DNA of 64,000 nucleotides from assembly GCF_014764385.1 (NCBI RefSeq), contig NZ_CP061714.1, forward strand, positions 2,604,001 through 2,668,000, read 5' to 3'. The notes beneath the pieces were generated by a model. The model had not been told where the DNA came from and did not search any database. It saw only the letters and a program-made list of their open reading frames with translations. The translations under genes were made by a program, and so were the position numbers. This document shows, in pieces, positions 18,166 to 27,605 of this stretch (positions within the stretch are counted from its first letter, which is position 1; every line of letters begins with the position of its first letter). This stretch comes from Luteimonas sp. MC1825 (GTDB lineage Bacteria; Pseudomonadota; Gammaproteobacteria; Xanthomonadales; Xanthomonadaceae).

Positions 18166-18323
18166 TCTCCCCCCCTATATCTGTGAGGGCTATCTACGTC
18201 CAGCACCGCCACCACTCAATCACCAATTCGTCTTCGCTCATAAGGTAGTACTACGCGGGTAATTATTTACCATCTTCTTCAGAAGTCGGGAACATGCTGG
18301 ACGTTCTTCGACCCAGGCCGGAG

Positions 18324-21314
18324 TCAGTAGTGCTGACGGATATACCCGTACGCCTTCTCGAACAACTCATCATCTGCGTGCAGCTTGTACTTGAAGAGCG
18401 CCTTCCGTAGCGCCTTCTTGACTTCACGCTCACCGGCCTGTGTTCCCTGCCAACCTGGGAATCTCACAAGCCGGACGATCTCATCGATATCTACAACAAC
18501 ACGCTCGACGATGATTGGCGTATCCGCCGTCTTGATTTCGTTCAGCAGCTCGGTGAGGGCCGCCTTGCCGCGGTCCTCGTCTTCTTCAGGCGGGACCTCC
18601 TTCTCGGCCTGGAGTGTGTCTTTAGCGATTTCCAGCAGTTGTTTCAGGAACTCAACGCTGTTGATCTGTCCCGTCTCGAACCGATCCTTGAGCGCGTCGA
18701 GGCGCTCTGACAGCTGCTTGAACTTCGGATTGCCAGCGTGGCCGCGGAGCCGACGCTTGAGCTTGATCTCGATCTCCTTAGCCTTCTTTGGGTCCGGATT
18801 CGAGAGCACCGCCTCCAGCAGATCGGCGTCCAGCACCAAGGTGTCCAGGTCATCCCGCACAGCATCGACGTGCACGTTTTGGTGGATCAGCTCAATGGTC
18901 TTGGCACCCAGCGAATGCCAGATCAGCTTGCCGTGGCCGCTGGATGGTTGAACCGACTGGTACACCTGCGACAGCCACTTGTAGTCCTTTTCGTGAGGGC
19001 CAAGCACCGTGTCGGGCGACAGCGCCTCCCAGATCCTGCTGAGGACGCTGTACTCCGCAGCGAAGTTGTCTCGCACCTCGTTGTTGGGCAGGCACTGCTG
19101 GGCTGCAATGAGGCCCTCGTAGCCCTGCAGACTACGGTCGCACCCCGTGAAGAACGCAAGGCACTTCTGCATGGTCTCCGGCAGCTTGTCCTTGAGCTCC
19201 TGGATGTTGCTTACAACCTGCCTGACACTCTGGTCGTCGAAGTCGAGCGCCGCCGCCACGTCATCGAAGATGCCCAGGTAGTCGACGATCAGGCCGTGGG
19301 TCTTCTGCTCGGAGTAGGTGCGGTTTACCCGGCAGATGGCCTGCAGCAGCGTGTGGTCGCGCAGCGGCTTGTCCAGGTACATCGCCTGCAAGATCGGCGC
19401 ATCGAAGCCGGTCAGCAGCTTGGCCGTGACAATGATCAGCTTCAGCGGGTCGGCCGGGTCGCGGAAGCGATCGAGCAGCCGCTCCTCCTCATCGCGAGAA
19501 CGGTCGTAGCTTGCGTACTCTGGGTGCTCTTTCTTGTCAGACGCCTGCACCGACATGACGATGTCTGTGGCTTCGGGCGGCAGCAGCTTGTCCAGCTCGG
19601 CCTTGAACAGCAGGCAGGATTCCCGGTCGAAAGTGACGATCTGCCCCTTGAAACCGTTGGGCTCCACCTTGGACAGGAAGTGCTCGACGATATCCTCGCA
19701 GACCTTGCGGATGCGCTCAGGCGTTTTCACCAGCACGGCCATCTTGGCAGCGGTCTTGGCGAGATTGTCCTTGTCGAGGTCCGACAGGCCGCCGGTCAGG
19801 TCTTTGTAGGCGGCATCCAGCGCCGCCTTGTCGATATGCAGGTCGATCAGGCGCGGTTCAAAGTGCAGTTTCAGCGTGGCGCCGTCACGGATCGACTCCT
19901 CGAAGCCGTACCGGCTCATGTAGCCCTTCTCGTCTTCGTCGGCGCCGAAGGCGTAGAAGGTGTTGCGGTCGGCGCGGTTGATCGGCGTGCCGCTCAGGCC
20001 GAACAGAAACGCATTGGGCAGGGCCTCACGCATCTTGCGACCGAGGTCGCCTTCCTGCGTGCGGTGGGCTTCGTCCACCAGCGCGATGATGTTGCTGCGG
20101 TCGTTTAGACTGCCCGTGGCCTCGCCGAACTTGAAGATCGTGGTGATGATGATCTTGCGCACGTCCTGCGCCAGCAGCTGCTGCAGCTTCTCGCGGCTGT
20201 CCGCCTTTTCCAGATTGGGAATGTCCGCCCCGGTGAAAGTACCGGTGATCTGGCTGTCGAGATCGATCCGGTCCACCACGATCAGCACCGTGGGGTTCTT
20301 CAAGCCCGCATGCATGCGCAGCTTCTGCGCGGCAAACACCATCAGCAGTGACTTGCCCGAGCCCTGGAAGTGCCAGATCAGCCCTTTCCTTGGGTAACCG
20401 GCCAGCACGCGCTCGACAATCTTGTTGGCCGCTTCAAACTGCTGGTATCGGCAAATGATCTTGATGCGCTGCTTTTTCTTGTTGGTAGCGAACAGGGTGA
20501 AGGTGCCGAGGATGTCCAGCACCACATGCGGCCGCAGCATGCTCTCGGCCGACCGCTTGAGCGACTTCAGCGGGTGGTGCTGACCATCCTCCCCGTTGCC
20601 ATCCAGATGCCAAGGCCCCCAGTCCTTGACCGGCAGGCCGATGGAACCATAGTGGTAGGCTTTGCCCTCGGTGGCCACCGAAAACACGTTGCACACGAAC
20701 AGCTCCGGCACGAACTTCTCGTAGTCGTCGTGCACCTGCAGCGCAGCGTCGACCCAGCTGATGCACTTCTTGACCGGTGTCTTGGCCTCGATCAGCACCA
20801 ACGGCAGGCCGTTGACCAGCATCACCAGATCGGGGCGGCGCTCGGTCGGGCCAGCACGGTAGGTGTACTGCTGGGTAACAACGTATTGGTTCTGCGCCAC
20901 GTCATCCAGGTCGATCAACCGAACCGGCACGTGCTCGTTGTTGTGGCCGAAGGGCATCGAGCGTTCACCACGCATCCACGCGGTCATTTCCTCGTTGGCA
21001 CGAATCAGCCCATCCGAGCGCACCGAGAGCAAGATGGCGCGCAGCTTGTAGAGCACCTCGTCGGCACGATCGGGCTGAGCGGCAATCTCCGGGTTCAGGC
21101 GAATCAGCGCCTCACGCACCCAGGGTTCAACCAGCACTTCCTGAATCTGGCGCGGCACCTCAGCCGGGGCGGCGTAGCGCCAACCGATGCCTTTGGGGTT
21201 GGGCCCGTAACTGGCTTGAGGTTCCTGGGCGGTGTTGGCCGGGACAGCCTTGATCTGGCCGGCGAGCAGATCGCGGACATAGGCTTCGACAGTGTTCGAC
21301 TCGGTGAAGGTCAT
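18324..21314 (-). CDS. hsdR: Type I restriction endonuclease subunit R
   Basis: HsdR is the ATP-driven DNA translocase and nuclease of type I restriction. The N-terminal nuclease has the PD-(D/E)xK residues in RPDLVML (Asp162) and IEAK (Glu176, Lys178). The SF2 motor begins with the Walker A QGSGKS near residue 317, the DEAH box in ALVDEAHRTQ near 414, LFGLSGTPI, and the late motif QAICRVNRTY. A C-terminal helical domain for complex assembly follows. Its length of 996 residues is normal. It is the last gene of a leftward operon; its ATG overlaps the hsdS stop as ATGA. A terminator follows at 18080-18109. All catalytic motifs look intact. Confidence 0.95.
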   Translation of the reverse strand: MTFTESNTVEAYVRDLLAGQIKAVPANTAQEPQASYGPNPKGIGWRYAAPAEVPRQIQEVLVEPWVREALIRLNPEIAAQPDRADEVLYKLRAILLSVRSDGLIRANEEMTAWMRGERSMPFGHNNEHVPVRLIDLDDVAQNQYVVTQQYTYRAGPTERRPDLVMLVNGLPLVLIEAKTPVKKCISWVDAALQVHDDYEKFVPELFVCNVFSVATEGKAYHYGSIGLPVKDWGPWHLDGNGEDGQHHPLKSLKRSAESMLRPHVVLDILGTFTLFATNKKKQRIKIICRYQQFEAANKIVERVLAGYPRKGLIWHFQGSGKSLLMVFAAQKLRMHAGLKNPTVLIVVDRIDLDSQITGTFTGADIPNLEKADSREKLQQLLAQDVRKIIITTIFKFGEATGSLNDRSNIIALVDEAHRTQEGDLGRKMREALPNAFLFGLSGTPINRADRNTFYAFGADEDEKGYMSRYGFEESIRDGATLKLHFEPRLIDLHIDKAALDAAYKDLTGGLSDLDKDNLAKTAAKMAVLVKTPERIRKVCEDIVEHFLSKVEPNGFKGQIVTFDRESCLLFKAELDKLLPPEATDIVMSVQASDKKEHPEYASYDRSRDEEERLLDRFRDPADPLKLIIVTAKLLTGFDAPILQAMYLDKPLRDHTLLQAICRVNRTYSEQKTHGLIVDYLGIFDDVAAALDFDDQSVRQVVSNIQELKDKLPETMQKCLAFFTGCDRSLQGYEGLIAAQQCLPNNEVRDNFAAEYSVLSRIWEALSPDTVLGPHEKDYKWLSQVYQSVQPSSGHGKLIWHSLGAKTIELIHQNVHVDAVRDDLDTLVLDADLLEAVLSNPDPKKAKEIEIKLKRRLRGHAGNPKFKQLSERLDALKDRFETGQINSVEFLKQLLEIAKDTLQAEKEVPPEEDEDRGKAALTELLNEIKTADTPIIVERVVVDIDEIVRLVRFPGWQGTQAGEREVKKALRKALFKYKLHADDELFEKAYGYIRQHY

Positions 21315-22495
21315 GGCGCAAGAATTCCATTGAGAGTCGTTGTCAATAGCTTCCTTGCTTCAGTGGCTCGAATCTCGCAGGCCTTTCGCGCAGTCACCAA
21401 AGACGAATGTTCATACCCGATACCAGCTTGAACATCTAAGGGGGGAACAGGCATCTTGACCCGTCGGACACGACGATCCACAAGATGACTGACTGTTGTC
21501 GTAACCGCTGCCTGCACAAAGACCCCCTTGGAGCGCATGTATCTAAAAGCGGCAAGTGCATACTCGGAGTCGACGCTCGCATTAGGTCGGAAGCGCATGA
21601 GCGTGTTTTGAATGCAGCAGTTCTCGATCTCACCTCTAAAGATGGCCGCTCTACCCACGTTCCAAGGACTCACAATGTCACCCTCAGTGAGCAGGACGTC
21701 GCCTGGAAGTAGACGATGTCGTTCGTAGCGATGCCCAGGAAAATCCATCTGCCGAACGTCATCGAGATAAAGCTCGCCATCGCCCACGTTGGCAACTCGA
21801 AGAAACGGCTTCGGGTCCGTGCAGAGGTCGTAATCCCGTTCCTTCTTCAGCCCCAGCTGCAGGTCCCCGGCTTCCTGCATTTCCATGAGTCGCCACTTGT
21901 TCAATCCTGCATCGAATCTTGTGCGCAACCAACTCTGCTCTGTGTCGCGAGCACGTAACGCAACCTCTTCGCTCGTCTCGGCGAGTTTCTGAAGCGCATC
22001 AAGAGCGGCCAGAAGAGATGCTTGTTGCTGCGCGGGAGGCAGGGAAAACTCGAAGCTCTCGAGACTGGACCATGTGGTTCGGGGGCTAAGGCTGCCGGCC
22101 GACGTTCCGACTGCATGATCGAAGAATGCGTCAGTTTGGCAAATGAATGGCAGCAACTCCGGCAACAAGGCCCTGGCATCCTTGGTCTCCAGCACATAGA
22201 TGTCGCCGGAGCACACGCCAGAAAAATCGGGCACGGCCACCTTGCGCTGGTAAGCGCGGCGCTTGCCGAACAGTACTTGTCCGGGTTTGAAGACGCTGGT
22301 GAAGGTCACGCCGTCAGCAACGTTGCCCCAACGGCGGATGCGCAAGTCACCTGGTTCGAGATGTTCCAGACCGACGTAGCGTTCAATGCCATCGGCCAGC
22401 GGATCTTGGCTGCGGGCTTTCGAGAGGCTCACCACGTCGCCGAATTTCACCCGACGCCAGCCGGGCGTCAGGGTTATATTGTTCTTGTCAGACAC
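21311..22495 (-). CDS. hsdS: Type I restriction specificity subunit S
   Basis: HsdS binds a bipartite DNA target and holds the M and R subunits. Two target-recognition domains can be seen: the first from WRRVKFGDVVSLSKARS to about residue 170, then the helical spacer (QQQASLLAALDALQKLAETSEEVALRA), and the second from LQLGLKKERDYDLCTDPKPFLRV to the C-terminal helix (TARKACEIRATEARKLLTTTL). The protein has 394 residues, normal for a two-TRD subunit. It begins with GTG at 22495, overlapping the hsdM stop by 8 bases, and overlaps hsdR by 4. The target sequence cannot be deduced by eye. Confidence 0.92.
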   Translation of the reverse strand: MSDKNNITLTPGWRRVKFGDVVSLSKARSQDPLADGIERYVGLEHLEPGDLRIRRWGNVADGVTFTSVFKPGQVLFGKRRAYQRKVAVPDFSGVCSGDIYVLETKDARALLPELLPFICQTDAFFDHAVGTSAGSLSPRTTWSSLESFEFSLPPAQQQASLLAALDALQKLAETSEEVALRARDTEQSWLRTRFDAGLNKWRLMEMQEAGDLQLGLKKERDYDLCTDPKPFLRVANVGDGELYLDDVRQMDFPGHRYERHRLLPGDVLLTEGDIVSPWNVGRAAIFRGEIENCCIQNTLMRFRPNASVDSEYALAAFRYMRSKGVFVQAAVTTTVSHLVDRRVRRVKMPVPPLDVQAGIGYEHSSLVTARKACEIRATEARKLLTTTLNGILAP

Positions 22496-24014
22496 GCTCG
22501 ATGTCCTCCGTCATCAGTCCATCCAGCGTTTCCACCAGCGCGTCCATCTGTTGCCAGAACGCGCGGCCATCGGTTTGCCATTGGTCCCAGGTCGAGCGCA
22601 GCGATACCGCCTCACCATTGCTGTTGGTGGCGATGGCGGCGGCAATGCGCTTCACGTACAGCGGGATCGAGAGGTTGCCCGCATTGGCGCCGATTTCGGC
22701 CCGGGTGGCGACCTTGGCAAAACCGGGCACATCGGCAAAGGTCTTGTAGGCCGTCAGGATGCGCTGCTGGTGTTCGGGCTTCAGGAAGCTCTGCGCCCGT
22801 TCCCGGGTGACCTCGTTCACCGCGCCGATGAAGATCACCTTGCCCTTGCGAGCGGCGCCCTTCTTGCGGTTGCAGATGACGATGCACGACTCCATCGGGG
22901 AGTTGTAGAACAGGTTGGGCCCCAGGCCGATTACGGCCTCCACCCAGTCTTGCTCGACCATCTTGGCGCGCATGGCCTGTTCCTCGTTGCGGAACAGCAC
23001 GCCATGCGGCCACAGCACCGCGCAGCGCCCCTTGGCGGTGAGGCTGGTCAGGATGTGCTGCTGGAACGCGTAGTCGGCGCGGCCCTGCGGCGGCGTGCCC
23101 AAAGAATTGCGCCCCCACTTGTCGCTGCTCCAGGCCTCGCGGTTCCACTGCTTGATGGAGTACGGCGGGTTGGCCAGGATGACGTCGAACTGGCGCAGAC
23201 GGTCGCCCTCGATGTGCTTGGGGTCGGCTAGGGTGTCGCCGCGGATGATCTCGAAGTCCTCTACACCGTGCAGAAACAGGTTCATGCGGGCGATGGACGA
23301 CGTGATGAGGTTGCGCTCCTGCCCGTAGAGCTTAAGCGTGCGGTACTCGCCGCCCGACCGCTTCACTTCGTCCAGCGCCGAGATCAGCATGCCGCCAGTG
23401 CCGCAAGTGGGGTCGTAGATCGACTCCCCGGCCTGCGGCGCCAGGAGCTGCGTCATCAGGTGGACAACAGTGCGGTTGGTGTAGAACTCGGCCGCCGTGT
23501 GGCCGGAGTCGTCCGCAAACTTCTTGATCAGGTACTCGTAGGCATTGCCCAACTCGTCTTCGGGCACGTTGGCCACCGACAGCGTCTGGCTGGAAAAGTG
23601 CTCGATCAGGTTCTTCAGCGTTTCATCGGGCAGGCGCTCGCGGTTGGTCCAGGCCGCATCGCCGAAGATGCCGTCGAGCAGATCCGGGTTGGCCGTTTCG
23701 ATGGCGCGCATGGCTTTCTGGATGGCTGCGCCCACGTTCTTCGGCGTCTGACGCACATCGGTCCAGTGAGCGCCTTGGGGGATCTGGAAGCGGTGGTTCT
23801 CGGCGAACTGGGCATAGGAGAGATCGCCCTTCGAGTTGCCCAGCGCCGCTTGGTATTCCTCGTCCCAGACATCCGAGACGCGCTTGTAGAACAACAGCGG
23901 GAAGATGAACTGCTTGTAGTCGCCCGCGTCGATCAGGCCGCGCAACAGCACGGCGGCGCCCCACAGATAGCTCTCCAGCTCCTGCTGGGTGATGCGTTTG
24001 GTGGGGTGAATCAT
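22488..24014 (-). CDS. hsdM: Type I DNA adenine methyltransferase subunit M (copy 1)
   Basis: This 508-residue N6-adenine methyltransferase has SAM-binding motif I DPTCGTGGML at 201-210 and catalytic motif IV NPPYS at 282-286, both intact. The N-terminal helical HsdM domain (LESYLWGAAVLLRGLIDAGDY) is present. The start at 24014 (MIHPTK) overlaps the stop of the second hsdM as ATGA; a longer in-frame extension to 24566 lies inside that upstream gene in another frame and is rejected. It shares similar motifs with copy 2 but differs in sequence throughout, so the two are not a recent duplication. Confidence 0.93.
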   Translation of the reverse strand: MIHPTKRITQQELESYLWGAAVLLRGLIDAGDYKQFIFPLLFYKRVSDVWDEEYQAALGNSKGDLSYAQFAENHRFQIPQGAHWTDVRQTPKNVGAAIQKAMRAIETANPDLLDGIFGDAAWTNRERLPDETLKNLIEHFSSQTLSVANVPEDELGNAYEYLIKKFADDSGHTAAEFYTNRTVVHLMTQLLAPQAGESIYDPTCGTGGMLISALDEVKRSGGEYRTLKLYGQERNLITSSIARMNLFLHGVEDFEIIRGDTLADPKHIEGDRLRQFDVILANPPYSIKQWNREAWSSDKWGRNSLGTPPQGRADYAFQQHILTSLTAKGRCAVLWPHGVLFRNEEQAMRAKMVEQDWVEAVIGLGPNLFYNSPMESCIVICNRKKGAARKGKVIFIGAVNEVTRERAQSFLKPEHQQRILTAYKTFADVPGFAKVATRAEIGANAGNLSIPLYVKRIAAAIATNSNGEAVSLRSTWDQWQTDGRAFWQQMDALVETLDGLMTEDIERV

Positions 24015-25510
24015 TGCAGCCACCCCCCTTCGATCATGACCTGCGCGAGCCGCTCTTCGGCCTCGCGGCAGCGGGTCAGCGCGTCCTTGAATGCCGCAAT
24101 AGCATCGGGCAGCGGTGGGATGTCTTCCTGCAATGGCGGCAGCACATAGCGCGAAATGTTCAGCGTCCAGTCCTCGGCTTTGATCTCGTCGAGGCTGACC
24201 ACCCGGGCCGCGTCCTGCACATCGGCAAAGCCGCGATACCAGCCGAGGATCTCGGCGGCGTGCTCGGGCTCCAGATAGTTTTGCGCACGCCCCCGGCGGA
24301 ACAGGCGAGACGCATCGGCGATCAGCACCTTCTTCTTGCGTTTGGCCGGTTTGCGCTTGCGCAGCACCAGGATGCACGCGGCGAGTCCGGTGCCGTAAAA
24401 TAGGTTGGGCGCCAAGCCGATCACGGCCTCGATCAGGTCCATCTCCAGCAGCTTCTGGCGAATGCTGCCCTCCACACCTTTGTCGCGAAACAGCGTCCCC
24501 TGGGGCAGCACCACGGCCATCCGGCCGCTCACGTCGGCCATGGACTTGACCATGTGCTGCACCCACGCGAAGTCACCGCTGGATGAGGGCGGTAGGCCAG
24601 CAAAGTTGCGGCCGAAGGGATCGTTCAGCCAGAGGTCTTCGCCCCACTTTTCCAACGAAAACGGCGGATTGGCGATCACGCAGTCGAAGGTGGCCAGTCG
24701 GTCGCCCTCGAAGAAGGCCGGGTTGCGCAGCGTGTCGCCGCGCACCACCTGGAAGTCCTCGATGCCGTGGAGGAACAGGTTCATCCGCGCGATGGACGAG
24801 GTGGTGAGGTTCTTCTCTTGCCCGTACAGCTTGCCCCACAGCCGCTTCACGTCGCCATGCTGTTCCTTCACGTGCTGCACGGCGGCCAGCAACATGCCGC
24901 CAGTGCCACAGGCCGGGTCGTAGATGGTCTCGGCTTCCTTGGGATCGAGCATGTCGATCATCAGCCGCACGACGCTGCGCGGGGTGTAGAACTCGCCGGC
25001 CTTCTTGTTGGTGGCGTCGGCGAATCTCTTGATCAGGTATTCGTAGGCGTCGCCAAGCAGGTCCGAATTGACGTTGTTGTTGCCAAACGGCAGCTTGGAG
25101 AAGTGCTCGATCAGGTCCTTGAGCAAGGCATCAGACAGCCGATCCTTGTTCGACCACTGGGCATCGCCGAACACGCCGTACAGGGTGTGGGGGTTGGCTT
25201 TCTCAATCTCGCGCATCGCGTGCTGAAGGGCGGTCCCGACATTGCTGGCCTTGGTGCGAACGTCGTTCCAGTGGCAGTCTTCCGGGATCTGGAAGCGGTG
25301 CGACTCGGGAAACCAGGCCAGTTGCTCATCGCCAGTCTCATCGACGATCTCCTGGTACTCCTCGTCCCAGACGTCGCAGATGCGCTTGAAGAAGAGTAGG
25401 GGAAAAATGTACGTCTTGAAGTCCGCCGCATCGACTGGACCACGGAGAATGTTTGCCGACTCCCAGAGGTGGCCTTCGAGTTGAGCAAGCTTAAGATCGG
25501 ATGTATTCAT
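24011..25510 (-). CDS. hsdM: Type I DNA adenine methyltransferase subunit M (copy 2)
   Basis: This 499-residue HsdM has motif I DPACGTGGML at about 198-207 and motif IV NPPFS at 281-285, both apparently functional. The N-terminal domain begins LEGHLWESANILRGPVDAADF. It differs from copy 1 in its C-terminal region (KRKPAKRKKKVLIADASRLF, PPLQEDIPPLPDAIAAFK). The gene overlaps its upstream neighbour by a TAATG junction and the downstream hsdM by ATGA. Type I enzymes normally contain two identical M subunits; two divergent ones in a single operon could form a heterodimer or serve two specificity subunits. Confidence 0.93.
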   Translation of the reverse strand: MNTSDLKLAQLEGHLWESANILRGPVDAADFKTYIFPLLFFKRICDVWDEEYQEIVDETGDEQLAWFPESHRFQIPEDCHWNDVRTKASNVGTALQHAMREIEKANPHTLYGVFGDAQWSNKDRLSDALLKDLIEHFSKLPFGNNNVNSDLLGDAYEYLIKRFADATNKKAGEFYTPRSVVRLMIDMLDPKEAETIYDPACGTGGMLLAAVQHVKEQHGDVKRLWGKLYGQEKNLTTSSIARMNLFLHGIEDFQVVRGDTLRNPAFFEGDRLATFDCVIANPPFSLEKWGEDLWLNDPFGRNFAGLPPSSSGDFAWVQHMVKSMADVSGRMAVVLPQGTLFRDKGVEGSIRQKLLEMDLIEAVIGLAPNLFYGTGLAACILVLRKRKPAKRKKKVLIADASRLFRRGRAQNYLEPEHAAEILGWYRGFADVQDAARVVSLDEIKAEDWTLNISRYVLPPLQEDIPPLPDAIAAFKDALTRCREAEERLAQVMIEGGWLQ

Positions 25511-27324
25511 TAACTCGTCTCGTCTTCTTCGGACTCGCCTAGCAGTCCATAGGCCGAGTCGGACCCGGCCACGTTGTCTTGGCGCTCGATAATCTCAGCG
25601 ATCTGCTTACGCAGCCCCTCCTCCTGATCAAGAATTTCTTCCGCTTTCTTGAATGCCTTGGGCAGCGGCACAGGTATTTCCAGTCGAAGCAAGTCGCGCA
25701 GCGTGATCATCGGGATTGCGACGCCAGAAGAGATGCCAGAAAGTAGCTCTTGGCCCATAGGCGACCTAAGTAGCAGCATGAGCACTGCTGGGTGGACTAG
25801 TGCGTCGGACCGAGTTCTCAGCACGGCCAATGAAGAGCCTGCCGTCCAGCCACCCGGGCCGGCTTTGGCGACGTCACCTGGAATGATCCCCACTTTCCCG
25901 ACGCTCCCCCGAATCGTCACCACGATATCGCCTTCTCGAAGGAAGTGATCAGCCCCCTGACCGGTCGCTTCAGTAACCATCACCTCTCGGCTCGGTCGCG
26001 TAAATCCCGTGCGGGGAATGTCCGACGCCCCGACTTCGAGCGCGGGAATACTGTCCGAATCGGATTTCGAGACAGATGGCGACCGCACGGTCGAAACCAG
26101 GTCACCAAGGCACGCGGTTTTCAGATGTGCAAGCCGCTGCTGCAGGGCGAGCCGATCTTGATGTACGACATAGCGCTCAACCTGAAGCGAGAAATCGTTC
26201 TTTTGAATCTCAGCTGGATCCACCGAACGACCGATTTCAGAGGCTCCACCCGAACCGATTTCTCGAACCAGGTCGTCCAGCTTATCGAGAGCGACCTTGG
26301 CACGACCGAACTGGGCCTTGAACTGCTCGCCACCTGCGTTCACGAACCGGACTTGCTTCATGCCGCCTCGTGGGTCTAGTACAAGCAGGGCCAGCTGGAT
26401 TGCCGTGCCTGACGCGAGGCCAGGGAACAACGAGATCACCGTTCGCACTTGCCCGGCGCGTACAAGCTGTTCGCGAAGCTTTCGGTCGGCACCCATGCCA
26501 AAGAGCAGGCTATATGGCACAACCACCACGACCCGGCGTCGGGAACAGGCCATCAAGTGCTGTATGCAAAGGACAGTCCACGTCGCATTCGAGATGTTGA
26601 ATCGGCCAAACAAGTCACGATCCGCCAGTTCTCGGTCAACCTTCACGCCGAGCGGGGGGAGGGCTACTGCCTGATCGAAAGACTCCAGCTTGCCGCCCTC
26701 AATGAATGACGGCGAGCGAATGGGATCGCTGTAGGCAGTTCGGCAGCTGTTCCCCGATGCGACCGCCGCCAGAGCGGGAAACGGCGTGATCAGGGGATTC
26801 TCAACTGCTGGCTCCCCTCCGACCCGGAGGACGCCCGATGAGACCTGAGCCACCTGATCCCAAGGACAGTAGGTCGTGGTTCCTGCAGTAGGTCCGGCCA
26901 ACCGCACCATGAGCTCGGTCAGTGAGGAGTGGTACAGAGTCAACTCAGGCCCGAACTCGGGGCCCAAGCTCGAGAACAATTCGTAGATCTGTATTCCGTC
27001 CAGCAGCCCGTCACGCTCAACCCGGTGACAAGCCGCCGCAGTCGGATGCAAGGCCGGACCCGCCAGCTCTGCCCTGCGACGGACGCCCGCGAATGCCTCA
27101 TGCAAGGTACCGCTTGAGTTCTCCAGCTGAAACAACCCGGCCTGTAGCAACGTCCCACCCTGCTCAATCGCCTGCGCCAAGCTGGGGACGGAGTGGGTGA
27201 CCCACTCCTTCTTCCCAAGTCTCGCCCAGACCAGAAGCTGAACAGCCAGAGTGAGGATGTCATGCTTTGGCATGGGCGAACCCTGAAGGGCGTCAGTCAC
27301 CTGCCGCAGAATTCTCGAGCTCAT
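25510..27324 (-). CDS. Degenerate N6-methyltransferase fused to an HsdS-like target-recognition domain
   Basis: The 604-residue protein follows the HsdM fold in outline. However, the motif I region reads TTYCPWDQVAQVSSG instead of DPxCGxGG, and motif IV reads ALPPLG (221-226) instead of NPPY/F, so SAM-dependent catalysis is very unlikely. Typical flanking MTase segments remain (VVVVVPYSLLFG, RKLREQLVRAGQVRTVISLFPGL). From about residue 400 a single TRD-like domain follows (ACLGDLVSTVRS…REGDIVVTIRGSVGKVGI), then HsdS-like helices (LRLEIPVPLPKAFKKAEEILDQEEGLRKQIAEI). Overlapping junctions on both sides place it firmly in the hsd operon. A structural or specificity role is inferred; alternatively it could be a regulator or anti-restriction decoy. 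Confidence 0.75.
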   Translation of the reverse strand: MSSRILRQVTDALQGSPMPKHDILTLAVQLLVWARLGKKEWVTHSVPSLAQAIEQGGTLLQAGLFQLENSSGTLHEAFAGVRRRAELAGPALHPTAAACHRVERDGLLDGIQIYELFSSLGPEFGPELTLYHSSLTELMVRLAGPTAGTTTYCPWDQVAQVSSGVLRVGGEPAVENPLITPFPALAAVASGNSCRTAYSDPIRSPSFIEGGKLESFDQAVALPPLGVKVDRELADRDLFGRFNISNATWTVLCIQHLMACSRRRVVVVVPYSLLFGMGADRKLREQLVRAGQVRTVISLFPGLASGTAIQLALLVLDPRGGMKQVRFVNAGGEQFKAQFGRAKVALDKLDDLVREIGSGGASEIGRSVDPAEIQKNDFSLQVERYVVHQDRLALQQRLAHLKTACLGDLVSTVRSPSVSKSDSDSIPALEVGASDIPRTGFTRPSREVMVTEATGQGADHFLREGDIVVTIRGSVGKVGIIPGDVAKAGPGGWTAGSSLAVLRTRSDALVHPAVLMLLLRSPMGQELLSGISSGVAIPMITLRDLLRLEIPVPLPKAFKKAEEILDQEEGLRKQIAEIIERQDNVAGSDSAYGLLGESEEDETS

Positions 27325-27605
27325 GCGCGCCTCGTCGCCGGTCGCTTCTCGCGTCCGGAATAGTTGTAGGTTGTGATCAGCGAATCGCCGTCCTCGATGA
27401 CGATCAGGCCGCCTTTGTCCTGGATCTTCTTGAGCACACGCAGCTCTGCCATGAGGTCGTCGATCAGCTTTCCAGTAGCACGCCGACCAAGTACGACCTT
27501 CTTTCCTTCGAGGACCCCGTATTCACGAACTAGCCGCACCATGTCCCGGCTCACACCACGCTGAGACATCCGCTGAGAGAAATGCCATGTCGCGTTCACT
27601 ATCAC
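27321..27605 (-). CDS. DUF4258-like small protein at the head of the hsd operon
   Basis: This 94-residue protein has the pattern HFSQRMSQRGVSRDMVRLV, then GKLIDDLMAELRVLKKIQDKGGLIVIEDGDSLITTYNY, which fits DUF4258, a small fold of unsettled function that some see as toxin-like. The start is GTG at 27605, overlapping the radC stop as GTGA, with GGAGGAG upstream; a second in-frame GTG lies two codons on. Its stop overlaps the pseudo-MTase ATG as ATGA. A clear homologue lies at 56024-56293. Membership in the restriction operon hints at a regulatory or immunity role, but this is unproven. Confidence 0.7.
   Translation of the reverse strand: MIVNATWHFSQRMSQRGVSRDMVRLVREYGVLEGKKVVLGRRATGKLIDDLMAELRVLKKIQDKGGLIVIEDGDSLITTYNYSGREKRPATRRA

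Noticed and set aside
18738..20108. 456-codon plus-strand frame opposite hsdR
   Set aside because: It is a mirror frame of HsdR codons with no recognisable protein features.
24015..24566. N-terminal extension of the first hsdM
   Set aside because: It lies wholly inside the other hsdM in a different frame and has no HsdM character; MIHPTK at 24014 is the natural start.
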